From contig NZ_ALVU02000001.1 in the NCBI RefSeq assembly GCF_000332075.2, forward strand, positions 1,631,193 through 1,695,192: a stretch of 64,000 bases of DNA. Direction: 5' to 3'. This document shows positions 63,671 to 64,000 of this stretch, piece by piece. The notes under the pieces are model-generated. The model ran no database searches. It worked only from the letters and a program-made list of their open reading frames with translations, and was not told the DNA's origin. Both the position numbers and the translations under genes were made by a program. Position 1 is the first letter of the stretch; each line of letters begins with the position of its first letter. This stretch comes from Synechocystis sp. PCC 7509. Its GTDB lineage: Bacteria > Cyanobacteriota > Cyanobacteriia > Cyanobacteriales > Chroococcidiopsidaceae.

Positions 63671-64000
63671 GCCCCGATAGTGCAATTAGTTCTTGTTTTG
63701 CACTAAATCGGGGCAATCTAAAAGACAGATTGGATGCAAAATATTTTGCCTTGCGAGAAAACTTGTCATCCGTTAATTATCCATTGCAAAAGCTAGGAAG
63801 CTTGGTTATGCAAGAACCTGCTTATGGAGCGGCTTCCCGTGCTGTCCCTCGAATTAATCAAAATCAGCCCCGTTATATAAGAATTACAGATTTTGATGAT
63901 GACGGTATTGAGACAGATCACGAGTTTTTGACGGCTGATCCAGTTGATTTAGATCATGAACTTATCAAAGATGATTTGCTTTTTGCACGTAGTGGTGCAA
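63628..64000 (+). CDS. hsdS: specificity subunit (HsdS/BcgI-B-like), partial at window edge
   Basis: Open in frame from GTG 63628 to the window end (124 codons seen), overlapping the upstream gene by 43 bp. The N-terminal recognition-domain pattern is present: RLDAKYFALRENL, YPLQKLGSLV, then RYIRITDFDDDGI and the end DDLLFARSGA. The rest, including the second recognition domain, lies outside. Start is tentative; ATG is absent near by. Confidence 0.85.
   Translation, partial: MARVSKRSNTFFRLSPDSAISSCFALNRGNLKDRLDAKYFALRENLSSVNYPLQKLGSLVMQEPAYGAASRAVPRINQNQPRYIRITDFDDDGIETDHEFLTADPVDLDHELIKDDLLFARSGA

Overview
The window is chromosomal DNA from a cyanobacterium. The HIP1 octamer GCGATCGC and its extensions occur throughout, inside genes and between them. 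The gene set is cyanobacterial too: Gun4, Psb32, TxlA/HCF164, IctB, NIL-ferredoxin, DUF6737, DUF4346, XisH/XisI and a LivF-type ATPase. The moderate AT-richness and many short intergenic HIP1 sites resemble Chroococcidiopsis-like or Nostocales-like beta-cyanobacteria. No rRNA or taxonomic marker is present, so the genus stays open.

Layout: 0.1-2.9 kb, ferredoxin, LivF-like ATPase, JAMM peptidase and MoeB/rhodanese E1. 3-9.7 kb, O-antigen-ligase-like protein, YaaW-like protein, FAD oxidoreductase, xisH-xisI, a DUF2945 gene followed by a DUF3140 pseudogene with two nonsense codons, RNase D and bestrophin. 9.8-18.1 kb, 5-oxoprolinase, a PchB/AroQ-type chorismate mutase and a leftward run of kinase, LtrA, MFS pump and UBP zinc finger. 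18.3-22.4 kb, a PhnD-PhnC-PhnEE phosphonate/phosphite-type ABC importer with structured DNA between phnD and phnC, then a gamma-glutamylcyclotransferase-like gene. 22.6-25.4 kb, groEL with a perfect CIRCE operator and a terminator, and a CHAD protein. 25.4-34.5 kb, mixed housekeeping genes, including a ParA/coiled-coil pair that looks like the carboxysome-positioning McdA/McdB system, two tandem Uma2 genes, murG and an SDR gene.

34.7-41.5 kb is a defence and toxin-antitoxin island. It holds a 1155-residue single-chain restriction-modification enzyme, two nearly identical brnTA cassettes 2,040 bp apart, an ADP-ribosyltransferase-like/S1-domain gene pair between them, an orphan HTH antitoxin, and a MazE-like antitoxin followed by an internally deleted mazF. 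41.6-47.6 kb is a DUF4129-DUF4350-MoxR-DUF58 operon split by an opposite-strand HipA-like kinase/HIRAN pair. A diverged copy of the DUF58 5' end marks the junction.

47.6-60.4 kb is mostly core: HtrA/Deg protease, IctB, a GAF 'histidine kinase' lacking its phospho-accepting His, an orphan tnpB element, gun4, icd, lptA-lptB-lptF/G, DUF309, DUF4346 and psb32. 60.5-61.5 kb is a decayed IS982-family element with a perfect 9-bp target duplication, itself hit by a 31-bp palindromic mini-insertion with its own 9-bp direct repeats. The window ends in a second restriction-modification locus, a nuclease-methyltransferase fusion followed by a specificity subunit cut by the window edge, arranged like a BcgI-type (Type IIB) system.
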